Below, piece after piece: positions 1 through 12,150 of a DNA stretch of 64,000 bases; the stretch's first letter is position 1, and every line of letters begins with the position of its first letter. Source of the DNA: Candida dubliniensis CD36 (Eukaryota > Ascomycota > Pichiomycetes > Serinales > Debaryomycetaceae). The position numbers were made by a program, and so were the translations under genes. The notes beneath the pieces were generated by a model. That model made no database searches. It was not told the origin of the DNA and worked only from the letters and a program-made list of their open reading frames with translations. The DNA lies in the NCBI RefSeq assembly GCF_000026945.1, contig NC_012862.1, positions 124,001-188,000 of the forward strand, in the 5' to 3' direction.

Positions 1-1727
1 ATCTGTTTTTAAATGAGGATGCAAAATTGAATCGTCAATATTTGCTAGATGCATTAATAGACATTTTTGAAGCCAATGATGAGCATTTTACAGATTTTGA
101 CAAGTGTCAATTACTGATTTTTATTGCTAGAAATTATCCCAAATATAGTCAATTTTTGAGGTTATCAGATTCAATATTATCCGATGTTTTCAATCGATTA
201 TGTGAAAATAAATCGGAAGCTATTTTTCAAGATTGTGAATTGGCACTACAGAGTTTATTGCCTTATTTTGAACCAGAAGATGATTATTATGTGGAAAAGT
301 TGGAAATGGCAAAGTATTATAATGTGTTGATTAATATGTATAAATCGGAAGGGATGTTTTCACAAGCGTTAAGGATGTGGTTGAAACGGGAACAAGGGAA
401 TATTTCTGACCAAAGTCTTGATAACCAAACGCCAGAAATGGACATCGGTGGTCGTAATAGTAATGATGATCATGATCATGTCGATCAGTTATATCAGTTA
501 TTGGAAAGTTCATTTGCATCTAGCAAGAACCCTGGTGATCGATTGAATTTGGTTAAAATAGTTAAAGAGAATTTTGGAAGATTTTTGAAGTTAAATGATG
601 TCTCAGATTATAATACTGCCAGATTAGCGAATTTGATTGAACAATTCTCTCCTAATTTACATTTGGAAGTCTTGAAACTTACTGGTAGTGGTGATGAAGG
701 TGATGCTAGTAATGAGATTGTGTTGAGTTATTTACGCGAAGTGTTTCTAGTTTCCAAATCAATTGATTTAACCCAATTCATTAACAGATACATTGAACTA
801 TTATTGCTATATAAGAAAGACAAAGAAGTTGTAAGTTTTGTTAAACAATGGAAAGATAAAGTTGATTATGATGTGGCGATGCAATTATTTGAGAACCATA
901 ATATTATTGAGCCTCAAGTGATACTTTTGGTTGACCAAGAAAAGTTCTCAACGGCATTGGAACTTATTTTGAAATATATTGAAGATAATGTTAATGATAC
1001 AACTTTACAAGAGCAATTTTCTAACCTTCTAGATTTAGCAATCGAGATTTGTGAGAATCCCAAAAGTCTTGTCATTAGCAAAGTTGAAGCAGATGAGTTG
1101 AAATCAAACGAAAAGTTATGGCTTGAATTGATTACTAGATTGGTTGTTCTTGCTAATTCAACCAATACTGTCGTTGGCTCACCATTGCACAAATTTTTCA
1201 ATCAATTTATACATGATTGCTTTAAAAGGATTAGTGATCATAAATTGAATAATGATTCGAAATCATTATTTTTAAATGTGTTCAATAAGTTTTTGCATCA
1301 ATTTCCTGAAAATGACCCCACAAAGTTTGCCACGCTTGCTAATATCAAAGATGTGTTACAACAAGTGTTTATTTCATATTCGTACGAAAGTGAAATTTTG
1401 AAAATAACTATGCGAATGTTTAATCGAGATATGTATAAAAGCATGATGCTATTGCAAGACATCAAATTAGCCAAATGGGATATAACAACAAAGAATTGTG
1501 CAAATTGTGGGAAGCCCATGTGGGGTAAACATATTGATAGTGAAGATTTGAATCAACATTGGTTAGCCTGGGAGCATTGCCAAAGACAAAAACTCTGGGG
1601 TAATGTAAAAGACGATACCTTCCATGATTTGAAGTTGATATTCTTTTCGTGTGGACATGGTTATCATTTCAATTGTCTTGAAAGATTGGGTGTTAATGAT
1701 TACTGTGTTATTTGTGGGAAGAAGTAA
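1..1727 (+). CDS. VPS8: VPS8-like vacuolar sorting protein, 3' part only
   Basis: The reading frame is already open at the left edge (codons from base 3), so this is the C-terminal part, about 575 residues, of a larger protein. Most of it is helical, repeat-poor sequence like the alpha-solenoid of HOPS/CORVET subunits. The last about 80 residues hold a RING-type zinc finger: a CxxC pair (CANC), then FFSCGHGYHFNCL, and a final CVIC four residues before the end. Vps8 is the CORVET-specific subunit that acts in tethering at early endosomes with Vps21/Rab5 and has such a C-terminal RING. Vps41, Vps11 and Vps18 also end in RINGs, so the exact subunit is an inference from length and spacing. The next gene, CHS8, lies 887 bases downstream on the same strand. 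Confidence 0.65.
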   Translation, partial: LFLNEDAKLNRQYLLDALIDIFEANDEHFTDFDKCQLLIFIARNYPKYSQFLRLSDSILSDVFNRLCENKSEAIFQDCELALQSLLPYFEPEDDYYVEKLEMAKYYNVLINMYKSEGMFSQALRMWLKREQGNISDQSLDNQTPEMDIGGRNSNDDHDHVDQLYQLLESSFASSKNPGDRLNLVKIVKENFGRFLKLNDVSDYNTARLANLIEQFSPNLHLEVLKLTGSGDEGDASNEIVLSYLREVFLVSKSIDLTQFINRYIELLLLYKKDKEVVSFVKQWKDKVDYDVAMQLFENHNIIEPQVILLVDQEKFSTALELILKYIEDNVNDTTLQEQFSNLLDLAIEICENPKSLVISKVEADELKSNEKLWLELITRLVVLANSTNTVVGSPLHKFFNQFIHDCFKRISDHKLNNDSKSLFLNVFNKFLHQFPENDPTKFATLANIKDVLQQVFISYSYESEILKITMRMFNRDMYKSMMLLQDIKLAKWDITTKNCANCGKPMWGKHIDSEDLNQHWLAWEHCQRQKLWGNVKDDTFHDLKLIFFSCGHGYHFNCLERLGVNDYCVICGKK

Positions 1728-2614
1728 AGATGCAAAACTAAGTGAATTGATTCATTTGGTAGCGGTCACGAAAGGGAGAATCAGGAGAACCAAGAGAAGC
1801 CAAGCGAGTTCGATTCTAGATGCAGGATATGTGGTTGGTCTTTGTTCGATCTGCCTAAATAGGAAATATGTAAACAATAGAATCAATTCTTGTGAGAAAA
1901 AAAAATTTCTTTCACAACCTAAAAATAGTAATAATAGTTAACAACAACAACAAATAACATCAATTTTGCTACAAAATATAGCAATGGGTAGACACTATTA
2001 GTTAGTTAGTTAGTTAATAATTGTTACTGTTGATATTTTCACTATTTAGTAAATGTAAGGTTGAAGAAGGTAAAAAAAGATGAAATGAAACACGTTCAAT
2101 TGAGGTACAAAGTGTATATTCGTCCTGAAAATTCCCGTAATTAACAGAATTAATAACAATCATCAAACTCTCAATGACTATAAATGTGTGGAATGAAATT
2201 TGATTTGTTAGCTCGAAGGGCTAAGCATATAAAAACCTTCTCCTCTCACTTTTTTGTTCCCGATTTGTGATTCCATTAATTTTCCCTTTTCAACCAAATT
2301 TATTTTTAACCATATTCCAAATTATTATAATACCATCACTCTTCTTTCTTTCTTTCTTTCTTTTCTTCTTTACTTTTTTCTTATATCCTCCTTTCCCTGA
2401 ATTTATTCATTTGGTCTTTTTTATATTCATTTGCTTCTAATTGAAGAAGAGAAAGGAACAGTTCGTTTATATTACACCCTTATCTTATCCTCATTCGTTT
2501 TCGGTATTTTGGGGGAGTATTTATTTTTAGACATCGTTTTATCCAATCTAGACTAAGCTCAGGTTCACACTCGCCTCCTCGAGCTTTTATTATACCATTT
2601 TCATCCCTTTCGAC
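1728..2614. other. intergenic region VPS8-CHS8 (CHS8 promoter and leader)
   Basis: No convincing gene. It holds a short (TTAG)4 run near 1999-2016, a (CTTT)n tract near 2341-2365 and long pyrimidine-rich stretches typical of Candida 5' leaders. A TATA-like box lies at 2228-2235, about 380 bases before the CHS8 ATG. A 78-codon reverse frame across 2480-2716 overlaps the CHS8 start and is taken as chance. Confidence 0.6.
2228..2235 (+). promoter_or_regulatory. TATA-like box of CHS8
   Basis: TATAAAAA, about 380 bases upstream of the CHS8 ATG and followed by a long CT-rich leader. Its use as the core promoter is an inference from position. Confidence 0.35.
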
Positions 2615-5600
2615 ATGGCTAACCCTGATTTCAACAACAAGAACAATCATAACCCTTTCGACAATGTTTCTGATGACGATGATGATTTGTTTGATGACAT
2701 TGAACCTGTTCAACAAGGTTCTCCATCACAGCCTCAACATCATCATATAGCTACTAATGCCAATAATAGTTATCAGTTTGATAATACTCCGTATCGTCGA
2801 TCATCGTCGTATGATGTGTACAATAATAATCCTTTTGTTAGCAACACTAGTTACACTAATACTACTACTACTCCACCACCAATGTTACAGCAACAACAAC
2901 TGCAAGGCTTGTCTCCGTTACAGCCTCCTTTGTTTAACAGCAATGGTAACAATAATACCCATTATCAACAACCACAACAGTATAACAAGTATAGAACTCC
3001 AACTAGTTCCAATTCAAATTCCTCCTACAGCACTATGGTTGATAATGATGATTTCCAGTTGCTGAGAAAGAAAACTGTTGCTTTCACTGAACCAGAATAT
3101 CCTCCATTGACGTATTCACCTGGTAAAAAAAGAGATACTGCCACCAGTACTAATGTTTATGACTATGATTTAGAAAATATGGATGATGCTTCTTTTGTTG
3201 CCAATGGTGGTGGTGGAGTGCACGCTGATTTTGCTGGTGACGATTATATCATTAATCCTTTACAAGATGCTGATGATGATGATTCATTGGATCCATTTGG
3301 TGATGATGAATCTTTGTTTCTGGACACTGGGGAAGAAATAATGAGACGCGGTACCACCATTAAGAAGAGACATTCTACACGTCGTGGTGGTAGAAATGGG
3401 ACATTAAAAAGGGGTAAGAGTACAAATACTGGATATGACGGAGAGAATGAAAAACTTGTCAACAATGGTGAAAATGGCAACAATGGCGATGAAGAAGAAG
3501 ATGATGATGATGATGATGATTTCAAGCCAAAATTAACTTACACGAAAACCATTAAGAAAGCTAAATTAATCAATGGTAATTATGTAATTGATGCACCGGT
3601 TCCCAAAACTTTATTGGAAACTTATGGTAAGAAAATGAATTATCATCAGGATAATATAGCCAGAGAGATGTCATTTGTTAGATACACTGCAGCTACATGT
3701 GGACCTTCAAATTATGTTAAATTCAACTATAACTTACGTCAAGAATTATATGCTCCCTCTCGACAAACGGAAATTATGATTTGTATCACCATGTATAATG
3801 AAGATGAAGTGTTATTAGCAAGAACATTGAAAGGGGTTTTCGAGAATATTAGAGATTTGACTAATCGATCCGATCCTAATTGGGGTGATGACAGTTGGAA
3901 GAAAATTGTTGTTTGTATTGTTAATGATGGTCGGTTGGAATTGAACAAACGGACAGAAACATTATTGGCTGCCTTAGGTATTTTCCAAGATGGTTATGCC
4001 AAGTCTAAAATTAATGACAAGTCTGTGAAGGCACATATCTATGAGTACACTTCGACCGTTGGAATAGATGCTGTCAATGATAAAGTTCATTTAGCTTGTA
4101 ATTCAACTCCAGTTCAATTTTTATTTTGTTTGAAAGAGAAAAATAGTCGTAAAATCAATTCCCATCGTTGGTGTTTCCAAGCGTTTGCTCCAATACTTAA
4201 TCCCAAAGTAATAATGTTGTTGGATTGTGGTACCAAGCCTTCGCGTGATGCATTCTTCTATTTATGGAAATCATTCAAAGATCCTAATGTTGCTGGTGCT
4301 TGTGGAGAAATGAGAGTTGCCTTGGGTCCCAACAAGAATTTATTAATGAATCCGTTGGTGGCAGCACAAAATTTTGAGTATAAGATTTCTAATGTGTTAG
4401 ATAAACCGATGGAATCGGTGTTTGGATTTATTAGTGTGTTACCAGGGGCATTTAGTGCTTATAGATATGAAGCATTATTAAATGTCAATGGAGAAGGTCC
4501 ATTAGAAAAATACTTCAAGGGAGAATATTTACATCAAATGACAACAGAGGGTGATTCCAATGATCCTGATTTCGACGATGAGCGTGATGTAAAAGAGAAA
4601 AACTTCCAACAAGCTGGAATATTCACTAGTAACATGTATTTGGCTGAAGATAGAATTTTATGTTTTGAATTGGTGGCCAAAAAGAATCATAATTATATTT
4701 TACGTTATGTTAATGAAGCCAAGGCTGAAACTGATGTTCCGGAGAAAATCGATGAGTTTGTTTTGCAAAGAAGAAGATGGCTTAATGGTTCCATGTTTGC
4801 AGCTGGTTATGCTGTGTTCCATTGGACGAAAATTTGGCGTTCAAATCATTCTCTATTTAGAAAATTATTTCTTCAATTGGAGTTTTATTATCAATTGGTT
4901 ACCATTTTGGTGTCGTGGTTTTCATTGGCAAGTTTCTTTTTGGTTTTCCGTATTTTAACTGCTAATTTAGGGTCTAGTGATATGAATTTCAATGTTGGTA
5001 AATATCTAGCCATTATATTTTTGTGGTTTTATGTTGGGTCTGTTGTTTGTACTTTTGTTTTGGCATTTGGTAATACTCCAAGGGGTACGAGGAAATTTTA
5101 TCTTGTTATTGCCGTGTTTTTCGCTGTTTTAATGGCGTACATGATGTTCGCAGCCATATTTTTGGCTGTACATACAGTCAATTCGATTGTCCATAATCAC
5201 AAGACTGATTTTACTATTGCCTTGGTTTTCACTAACACCAAATTCCGTGATTTGGTGGTATCTATGGTTTCCACTTATTTGTTATATTTTATTGGCGCAT
5301 TTATGTATGGGGAACCTAGTTTTATGTTTACTTCGTTTGCCCAATACGTGTTGTTATCTCCTACCTATATTAATGTTTTAAACATTTATGCCTTTTGTAA
5401 CATTCATGATGTCAGTTGGGGGACAAAGGGTGTGGAGCAAGCCAAAGATTTGGGGTCTGCAAAATCCTTTGGCAAGAATTCCGATGAATTGGTGATGATT
5501 GCACCAGAGAACTTGACACAAGAATTGAATGATAAATATGTTGCCACATTGGATAATTTACGTAATATGATACCAGTAAAGGATATACCTCAAGAAAGTA

Positions 5601-5941
5601 ACAAGAAAAAAGATGATTTGGCATATTATGCATTTATTAGAACCATTACGGTGTTGGTATGGATGCTCACTAATGCCATTTTGATTGCTATAGTGTTGGA
5701 AGCTGGTGGAGTCGATATCTTGAGTGGTAATAAATCAGGTCAAACCAACGCTGATGGATCCATTTCTGGGAATTCTCAAGTATTTTTAACGATCATTTTA
5801 TGGATTGTGGCTGGGTTAGCATTGTTTAGATTTATTGGTGCATTTTTATTTTTGGTATTTAAGACTTTCCGTCCACTTAAATGGAAATTGAGAGCTAATA
5901 GAGAGAACAAACGTAATAGGAACCAAAATAGAAATGTCTAA
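2615..5941 (+). CDS. CHS8: class I chitin synthase
   Basis: Plasma-membrane enzyme that polymerises N-acetylglucosamine from UDP-GlcNAc into chitin. At 1108 residues it has the class I/II layout. A long acidic and Asn/Gln-rich cytosolic N-terminus fills residues 1 to about 330. The catalytic domain follows, with the acceptor-site EDR at 678-680 and the processive-enzyme motif QRRRW at 718-722. A cluster of hydrophobic membrane segments starts near 755 and continues to the C-terminus, and the protein ends in a basic tail. C. albicans has two class I enzymes, CHS2 and CHS8. I chose CHS8 because of its length and because I recall CHS8 as the neighbour of PMA1. Several in-frame CTG codons should be read as Ser. 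The start ATG begins the conserved MANPDFN stretch. Confidence 0.88.
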   Translation: MANPDFNNKNNHNPFDNVSDDDDDLFDDIEPVQQGSPSQPQHHHIATNANNSYQFDNTPYRRSSSYDVYNNNPFVSNTSYTNTTTTPPPMLQQQQLQGLSPLQPPLFNSNGNNNTHYQQPQQYNKYRTPTSSNSNSSYSTMVDNDDFQLLRKKTVAFTEPEYPPLTYSPGKKRDTATSTNVYDYDLENMDDASFVANGGGGVHADFAGDDYIINPLQDADDDDSLDPFGDDESLFLDTGEEIMRRGTTIKKRHSTRRGGRNGTLKRGKSTNTGYDGENEKLVNNGENGNNGDEEEDDDDDDDFKPKLTYTKTIKKAKLINGNYVIDAPVPKTLLETYGKKMNYHQDNIAREMSFVRYTAATCGPSNYVKFNYNLRQELYAPSRQTEIMICITMYNEDEVLLARTLKGVFENIRDLTNRSDPNWGDDSWKKIVVCIVNDGRLELNKRTETLLAALGIFQDGYAKSKINDKSVKAHIYEYTSTVGIDAVNDKVHLACNSTPVQFLFCLKEKNSRKINSHRWCFQAFAPILNPKVIMLLDCGTKPSRDAFFYLWKSFKDPNVAGACGEMRVALGPNKNLLMNPLVAAQNFEYKISNVLDKPMESVFGFISVLPGAFSAYRYEALLNVNGEGPLEKYFKGEYLHQMTTEGDSNDPDFDDERDVKEKNFQQAGIFTSNMYLAEDRILCFELVAKKNHNYILRYVNEAKAETDVPEKIDEFVLQRRRWLNGSMFAAGYAVFHWTKIWRSNHSLFRKLFLQLEFYYQLVTILVSWFSLASFFLVFRILTANLGSSDMNFNVGKYLAIIFLWFYVGSVVCTFVLAFGNTPRGTRKFYLVIAVFFAVLMAYMMFAAIFLAVHTVNSIVHNHKTDFTIALVFTNTKFRDLVVSMVSTYLLYFIGAFMYGEPSFMFTSFAQYVLLSPTYINVLNIYAFCNIHDVSWGTKGVEQAKDLGSAKSFGKNSDELVMIAPENLTQELNDKYVATLDNLRNMIPVKDIPQESNKKKDDLAYYAFIRTITVLVWMLTNAILIAIVLEAGGVDILSGNKSGQTNADGSISGNSQVFLTIILWIVAGLALFRFIGAFLFLVFKTFRPLKWKLRANRENKRNRNQNRNV

Positions 5942-5969
5942 CAGCGCAGTGTATATTAAGAGACCTTTC

Positions 5970-5986
5970 TGTACATATTGTACATA
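5970..5986 (+). promoter_or_regulatory. tandem Pumilio-type sites in the CHS8 3' UTR
   Basis: TGTACATA occurs at 5970-5977 and again at 5979-5986, starting 29 bases after the CHS8 stop codon. Both match the Puf3-class consensus UGUANAUA, and the second also fits the looser Puf5-class spacing. Binding is inferred from the motif only. Confidence 0.4.
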
Positions 5987-7984
5987 TAGATTTATATTAA
6001 ATTGTTTCTTTAGTTTTGTTGGGTTTGCTTCGGTTCTTTTCTCTTTATATGGTTTAGTTTGATAAGCTGTATATACTACAAGTACATGTAAGCTCTTGGC
6101 TGAAATTATAGTAAATGTTTGTGGAGGGACAACCCTAACTTTGGGGGACTAAAACAATCTAATTCTCTTCCCTCCAAATCCAAAACCATTTGGTGATAAT
6201 AAGATCAACGGCAATTAAACAAAGAGATTAACATATCGATTGAAAATTTATAAACATAAAGAAATAACTTTTTTTATTATTATTATTCCGTCTACTTTCT
6301 GTTTGGGCTGTTTCAAAACCATAAGGCGATTTACAAATTAGCATTTGCTTATTCCGTAAGAAAACTAATAGGCAAAAGAAATTAGATGTGGGGGGGGAAT
6401 AAATGTGTATTATAGTTTTTGTCCTTCGAAATCATAATCTCCGAAATGGACTAACAAGTTGTTTGTTTGTTTGTTAGTTGGTTGGTTTCGTCAAATGAAA
6501 CTGTCATTATTTACACTACCTCCATTGACCGTAATCTTAATCCAATTAAAAACGTTTGTTTGGGGAGGAGGATGGGGGTACAAGAAAATATTGGGGCCCT
6601 TTGTGTGTGTGTGTGTAACAAAAACCGTTGAAAAAAAAAAGAAACTCTTATTTCTCCCATGCAAAATTTTAAATCCCTCAAACAAAAATATCAATTGAAA
6701 TGAAAGGAACTCACAAAATTGTGTCAATTTAATCAAGCATCTACCTAGAGATATTGTGACTCTGTGTGTATCATAAGCGGGCAGAAGTGGGGTAGCAGTA
6801 TAGAGAAGACATTAGGATAATTGGTAATATAAGAGCTTCCTGATTCAGTATTTTCTCGACTGTGGTGTGGTTGGATGTTTAATTTGAAAAAATAGTACTT
6901 GTAAATGTAAAGGCATAGTACAATACAACTATCAGTATCAGTTAGTTGGTTGCAAACTATAGTTGATTGGTTTTCTTACAATAGCAATTTGTCTTTTTTT
7001 TTTGTAATTTTTTGTATATTTTTGATCATAAAAATATGATTCAACTACCAAATGAACTGAAATACTGTGAGAGCCAGAATAGTTACACCAATTCTACTAT
7101 CAGTTTACAATTCATCTTTACTAACTAGAAGACCAATTGACATACCCATAACATACATCCATGTCACCTGTGATACCAGGTTCTAATATGTTTGAAAGTT
7201 GTTCTAGGTGGTGGCTGCCGTCCTTGCCGTTGTGGTTGTCCTTGTTGTTCTATTTCTTTTTTGAGGTCTTATTTTTTTTTTCTATCATACATATATGCAC
7301 GACATTTTTTTTTTTTGCTTCATCTTTATTGACATCATCATCATCGACAGCTCCGGTTTATAGCCGATTGTGTATCACTTTCATCTTATAGCCGAGTAAT
7401 CACAAAAATTATTGATAATCAGAAACAAAATCCAATCGGAACAACTAATTCTGGAAAAAAAAATTATATCAAACTTAAGAAGAAAAATTCACTCGGAACG
7501 AAGTCTCACTTAATAAATCTCCGATTTTGACTGAATATTAAGCATTACGCCACTGCTTTACTTGTTCTGATAAGTAAACAATTACAATACTATTCATAGC
7601 TAATCTGTATTATGCCACCCTGCCTACAAGAACAAAGTTAACGTTTTCCAAATCTATATACATTGGAATCTATGTTGCATGTGGTAAGTTTAAGGAACAA
7701 CCAGTGAATGTCCTATTGTGATTGTAGAATGTTAATTTCTGCTTATATCCGTAAAAGCTGAGTTATGTAAAACCTTTCTTCAATTGTCCAGAATTAAACT
7801 TTTTTGGTAACAGCTATTGAAATTAAAGGGAAATAGGAATCCAGAATCAACTTAGAATAGAGTTCAATTTTGACCGAAATGTACATTTGAAAACTTAACA
7901 GGAATCTATATTACTTCAAAGTAAACAATGTATGTTTCAGAGTATATCACGATTGTAATCTGGACATAGTCCGTGAGTGCGGTA

Positions 7985-8005
7985 TTTTTTTTTTTTTTTT
8001 TTTTT
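7985..8005. repeat. poly-T tract (T21)
   Basis: An uninterrupted run of 21 T residues within the CHS8-PMA1 gap. Such runs exclude nucleosomes in yeast and vary in length between strains. Confidence 0.8.
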
Positions 8006-11000
8006 CACAAGATGTAATAATTCCATGGATAGAAAACAGATATCGGAATACATAAATCATGAGAACCTTGTTCAACTCGTGATGTAAAATGATATTATAT
8101 GGGCATGTATGTATGGATTGCAAACAATACCAATCAATTGTCTAGAATAGCCTTGCTTATTCACATATTAATATTTTTATCAAACCATTGATCGTTTATG
8201 ACATCATTCGTACGGTATAGTTATTGCTGTCATAATAGAATTATAATAGAAGTCATCTATCGGTTATCGTTTATCGTATATTGTTGTTGTTTATCATCTA
8301 AAATCTTATCGTTCCTCGCCTATCATGGTTTTTTCCCCCTTCGACTTGGTTGATCTCCTGATGAAAATGACGATAAGAGTCATTAACTGATACAAACTTA
8401 TTTGAGGACTATCACATTCTTGTAACTGACCACTAAAGACAGCAAGAGCGTATTACGAAGGGTCACATTGGTTGCTGCAATTTAGTTCTCGCTATGATAA
8501 AAAGAAGTGTTTAGCGGTTGCACAACTTTATGGCTAAAGGTCAGTTTAAAGCTATTGCCAATAGACTGTTTGATTGTAAGATCACAAACGACTTCCAATA
8601 AAGTCAGCTGTTTGAACAAAGTGGGATAAATATTGATTGCAAAAAAAAAAAAAGAGAAGCTGTAGTTGGTGGTCTCAAAACGATTTGGCACAAAAGTTGA
8701 AAAACGAACACCAAGTTTCGCACGGAGTATTTGGGACATCAATTATAAAAACGTAGAACGACATTTATCTCTTACGATTGAAATTGAACATTAGACAGCC
8801 ACATGAATCTCATTTAAACTTATAAGACAAAGTAACGTTGCCATGAAAACATCGTACCATTAATTATCAATTGACTATTTGGAAAGAAAAGAGGGGGGGG
8901 TGTTCATGAACTGATTTATTTCTCATTTTTATACTTTTTATACTTTGATAATCAATTACTAAAATTGGTTCCATCTGAAATTTTTGAAAAAATCGATTTT
9001 TCTTGTCATGCATAAACCAGGAATAAACCAACTTAACAATTAGCTATTACAAGGAGGATGTATATTAATCAAGTTCAATCACCACCACGTTTACTATCAA
9101 AATTGAAATTTCTTTTTTGGCTTATTGGCATAGGTTAGTACCAGCCGCACCTAAAACAGCACTCTAAGATGAACGACAACACAAAACATCCACCAGGAGT
9201 TTCACCATTTCAGACAAACTCTCTGTATGTGTAGGTGGTATTTGGTGTTGTTTTACATTCACCCTCTGTTCTCCCTATTCCCCCGCCCCCATGGGAACAT
9301 GCATTATATGTTTAGGGAGTGGATGCATATATAGATTGTTTATTTCACCACAAGACATAACAACATCAACTATTATTAATCAGCTAATAATTCATGTACA
9401 TTAACAAAGGCATTTCTGTCTTATCCTTTTTTCTTGACTTGTTTCATTTTGTTGTAAAGCAATAATCCCAGCTTACATTATTATCCCCTCCCGATTGAAA
9501 AAGAGTTTTGAGTTTAGATTGAATTGTTTTGTCACATTATCAACTTTCACGCTTCTGGAGTAATGGAGTCCGTTTACAAGATTAGATTTACAGAGTCAAT
9601 TTTAGTAATTAATTTCTTTTTCTTTTGTCGTTGGTTGGTTGGTTAGTTGGCGGTAGTGAGTGTGCGATGCTCCCGACTGTCCAGCCTCACGACCACTATG
9701 AACTTGCCCAAATTGGTAGACGCATCTCTCCTCTCTGTACCATAAAAAACTTACTCATATTATACCCCTCTCTGTCAATTGCCGCCAAAGGACGGGAAAT
9801 AGAATATGTTCTGATTTCTTTTCTTCACACCCCCTCCCTGTTACCTGCTTCAGAATACTGAAAAGTTGAGGCATTGGTACTAACTACCACTGCTGTTGCT
9901 CGCATAAATATTCTCCCCGTGGAATTAGAGAAAGGGTAGTGCTTGTTAAGGCTATAAATAGACAATTAATTAAGTGCTGATAACCATCTCTGTATTAGGA
10001 CACACACACGCACACCCACTATTAGCAATCATAACCTAATTTAATTTAACTTACAGTACATATGATAAATAAGATACATTTTAACCAGCGTCGAAATAGT
10101 AAAATCTATGAGAAATGTGGATGAATGGGAAAGAAAAAAGAATAAAAAGGAAAAACCAAAACAAAAGAAATTTCACTTGACTAAAAAAACAACAATAGAG
10201 ACATAATATCTAAAAATGTCGCACATTACAGGAACAAACTGACACAAACTAAACAACAAACAAAGCTCATCAAAATGAATAATAGAGAAGTTTATATCAC
10301 CAAAATTAATTTCATCAATTGTAATTGCTAAAAGTGATGAAGACGTTTGGAATTACATTATTTTTTTGGCTGTTAATTGAAAAGTAATATGGCCTAGCCT
10401 GAAAGATAGACAAATGGAAAGAATAGCAGAAACTCCACACACATTATAAATCTCTTTTCTTTTTTGGCTCTTATCATTGAGAAAACCCGAAAAACCTAAA
10501 CTCAGAATTGGGAGGTTACATTTTCTTCATATAAAATAGTAATAATTATAACCACAATTCGAAAATAAACCTTGGTCTTGTGAAATGCAACTGAGAATAC
10601 TCACGAGGTTGCAATTGCGGTTGTTGTTGTTGTACTGAGATCTTGATTACAATTATTACTTTCAAGCCTTGCTAAATCTCACATCTTTGTAGAACAGAAC
10701 GACATAAGAAGAAAAGGTCTTTCTTTTATTCTCTAGCCCTGTATTAGATCTACTTGGTTCAAGACTAGGCTGGGAATGTAGAACCAACAACACCACGGAA
10801 ATTAATAACCAACTAGGCCCCGTACGTTTTATACGATAAGAACAACAAATAGTTTTTCTAAATTAATTATCTAAAAGCAGAACGGAAAAATTTGCGGGAA
10901 TTTCTTACTTGTATTCGTGGTACTACCAATTACTTAGTAGCTAGCCAATCTGACAAAAGATAACAGTAATAAACATGCCTCCTCTCTCTAATAAGTCAAT

Positions 11001-12142
11001 TTATCCAGCTACATAATCAGTATTAATTGCAATGTCCAAGCACTTATGTATTAGTTTTTAGTTTAGGATTTAGTTTTTGGAATATCCACACTATATGCAA
11101 AACATTTTGTTTGTGGTGCATTTAGAGTGCGTGCTTTTTTTCGTAGTTCCCATACTCAGCGGAAACAACAACATCAATATTATCAACGTCTAAATAACCA
11201 GGAAAAACAAAATGTCAAAATCTAATTGGCCAGCATGGAAAGATGAAGAAGAAAAAAAAAAAAAAACCAAAACAAGAATTGTCAAATATTACACTAATAC
11301 ACAAAACCAATAAATTATTTCCCTCAAATTATTCAAAATCAAAACAAAAAAAAAAATAAAAACGATGCAAAAAAAATGTCGTACAGCTAGATTTTCATCT
11401 TTGCACACAAAACAGGTTTTATTCTTGCCGGTGGGATTTTTACTATTGGTAACTACCACTACTACTAGTACGTCGACCAGTAATAATACTGAAAAGATAT
11501 GGATAACATATATTTTTTTTTAATCCAAAGTTGTTAATAAATGGCATCTTTATTTAATTGGGCCAAAAGATCTTTTTGTTTTGTGTGTGTGTGTGCAAAA
11601 CCAAGAGAAAAATTACGTAATTCTTATGTCCATCTGGTGGTGCTGGTGCCTTCCGGTGGTGAATGGATGTGATAAATTCAAATTATCTATTATACACGCA
11701 TACGCACCTGATATTATTATTATGCTTATTATTTAGTGCTTGGATGTTGCCGACATTTCGGTTGTCCATCTTTGTACATTCTGCACTAAAATTTTCTCTT
11801 TTGTCTCTCACTCTCTTTTAATGTTTTGACTTTTTCCCAATCTTGCCGTTCCCATTTCCCAACTCCCGCTCGCTCGCATTTTTCTCAAAAAAAAATTTTC
11901 CCTTCTCTCTTTATAATCAAAACTATATAAGAACCATTACAATTCCCATCAATTTATTGCTATCGATTGTATTTCCATTTTTACCTTTTTCTTTTTCTTT
12001 TTCTTCTTCAATTAGTTTAATTTTTTTTTAAAATAACTTATTCTTTTCAACTTTAGAGGAAATTAAAAAGGAGAAAGAAAAAAAAAAAAAGACTCACACC
12101 AACTGAAACTGTCATTTTTTAATATTTATTTATACCACACCA

Positions 12143-12150
12143 TATAAATA
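12143..12150 (+). promoter_or_regulatory. TATA box of PMA1
   Basis: TATAAATA, 112 bases upstream of the PMA1 ATG, followed by a long T run. It matches the yeast TATAWAWR consensus and lies at a typical distance for a highly expressed gene. Confidence 0.45.

Noticed and set aside
9625..9861. 78-codon frame in the CHS8-PMA1 gap in a GC-richer patch
   Set aside because: Starts with TTG; the part after the first ATG is about 64 codons with no domain or good start context.
10336..10402. C/D-snoRNA-like boxes (GTGATGA then CTGA about 60 bases later)
   Set aside because: No terminal stem can be formed by the flanks and no clear D'/C' boxes or guide were seen.
10757..10775. tRNA B-box-like GGTTCAAGACT
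   Set aside because: Does not fit GGTTCRANYCC; no A box, cloverleaf or T-run terminator at the right distances.
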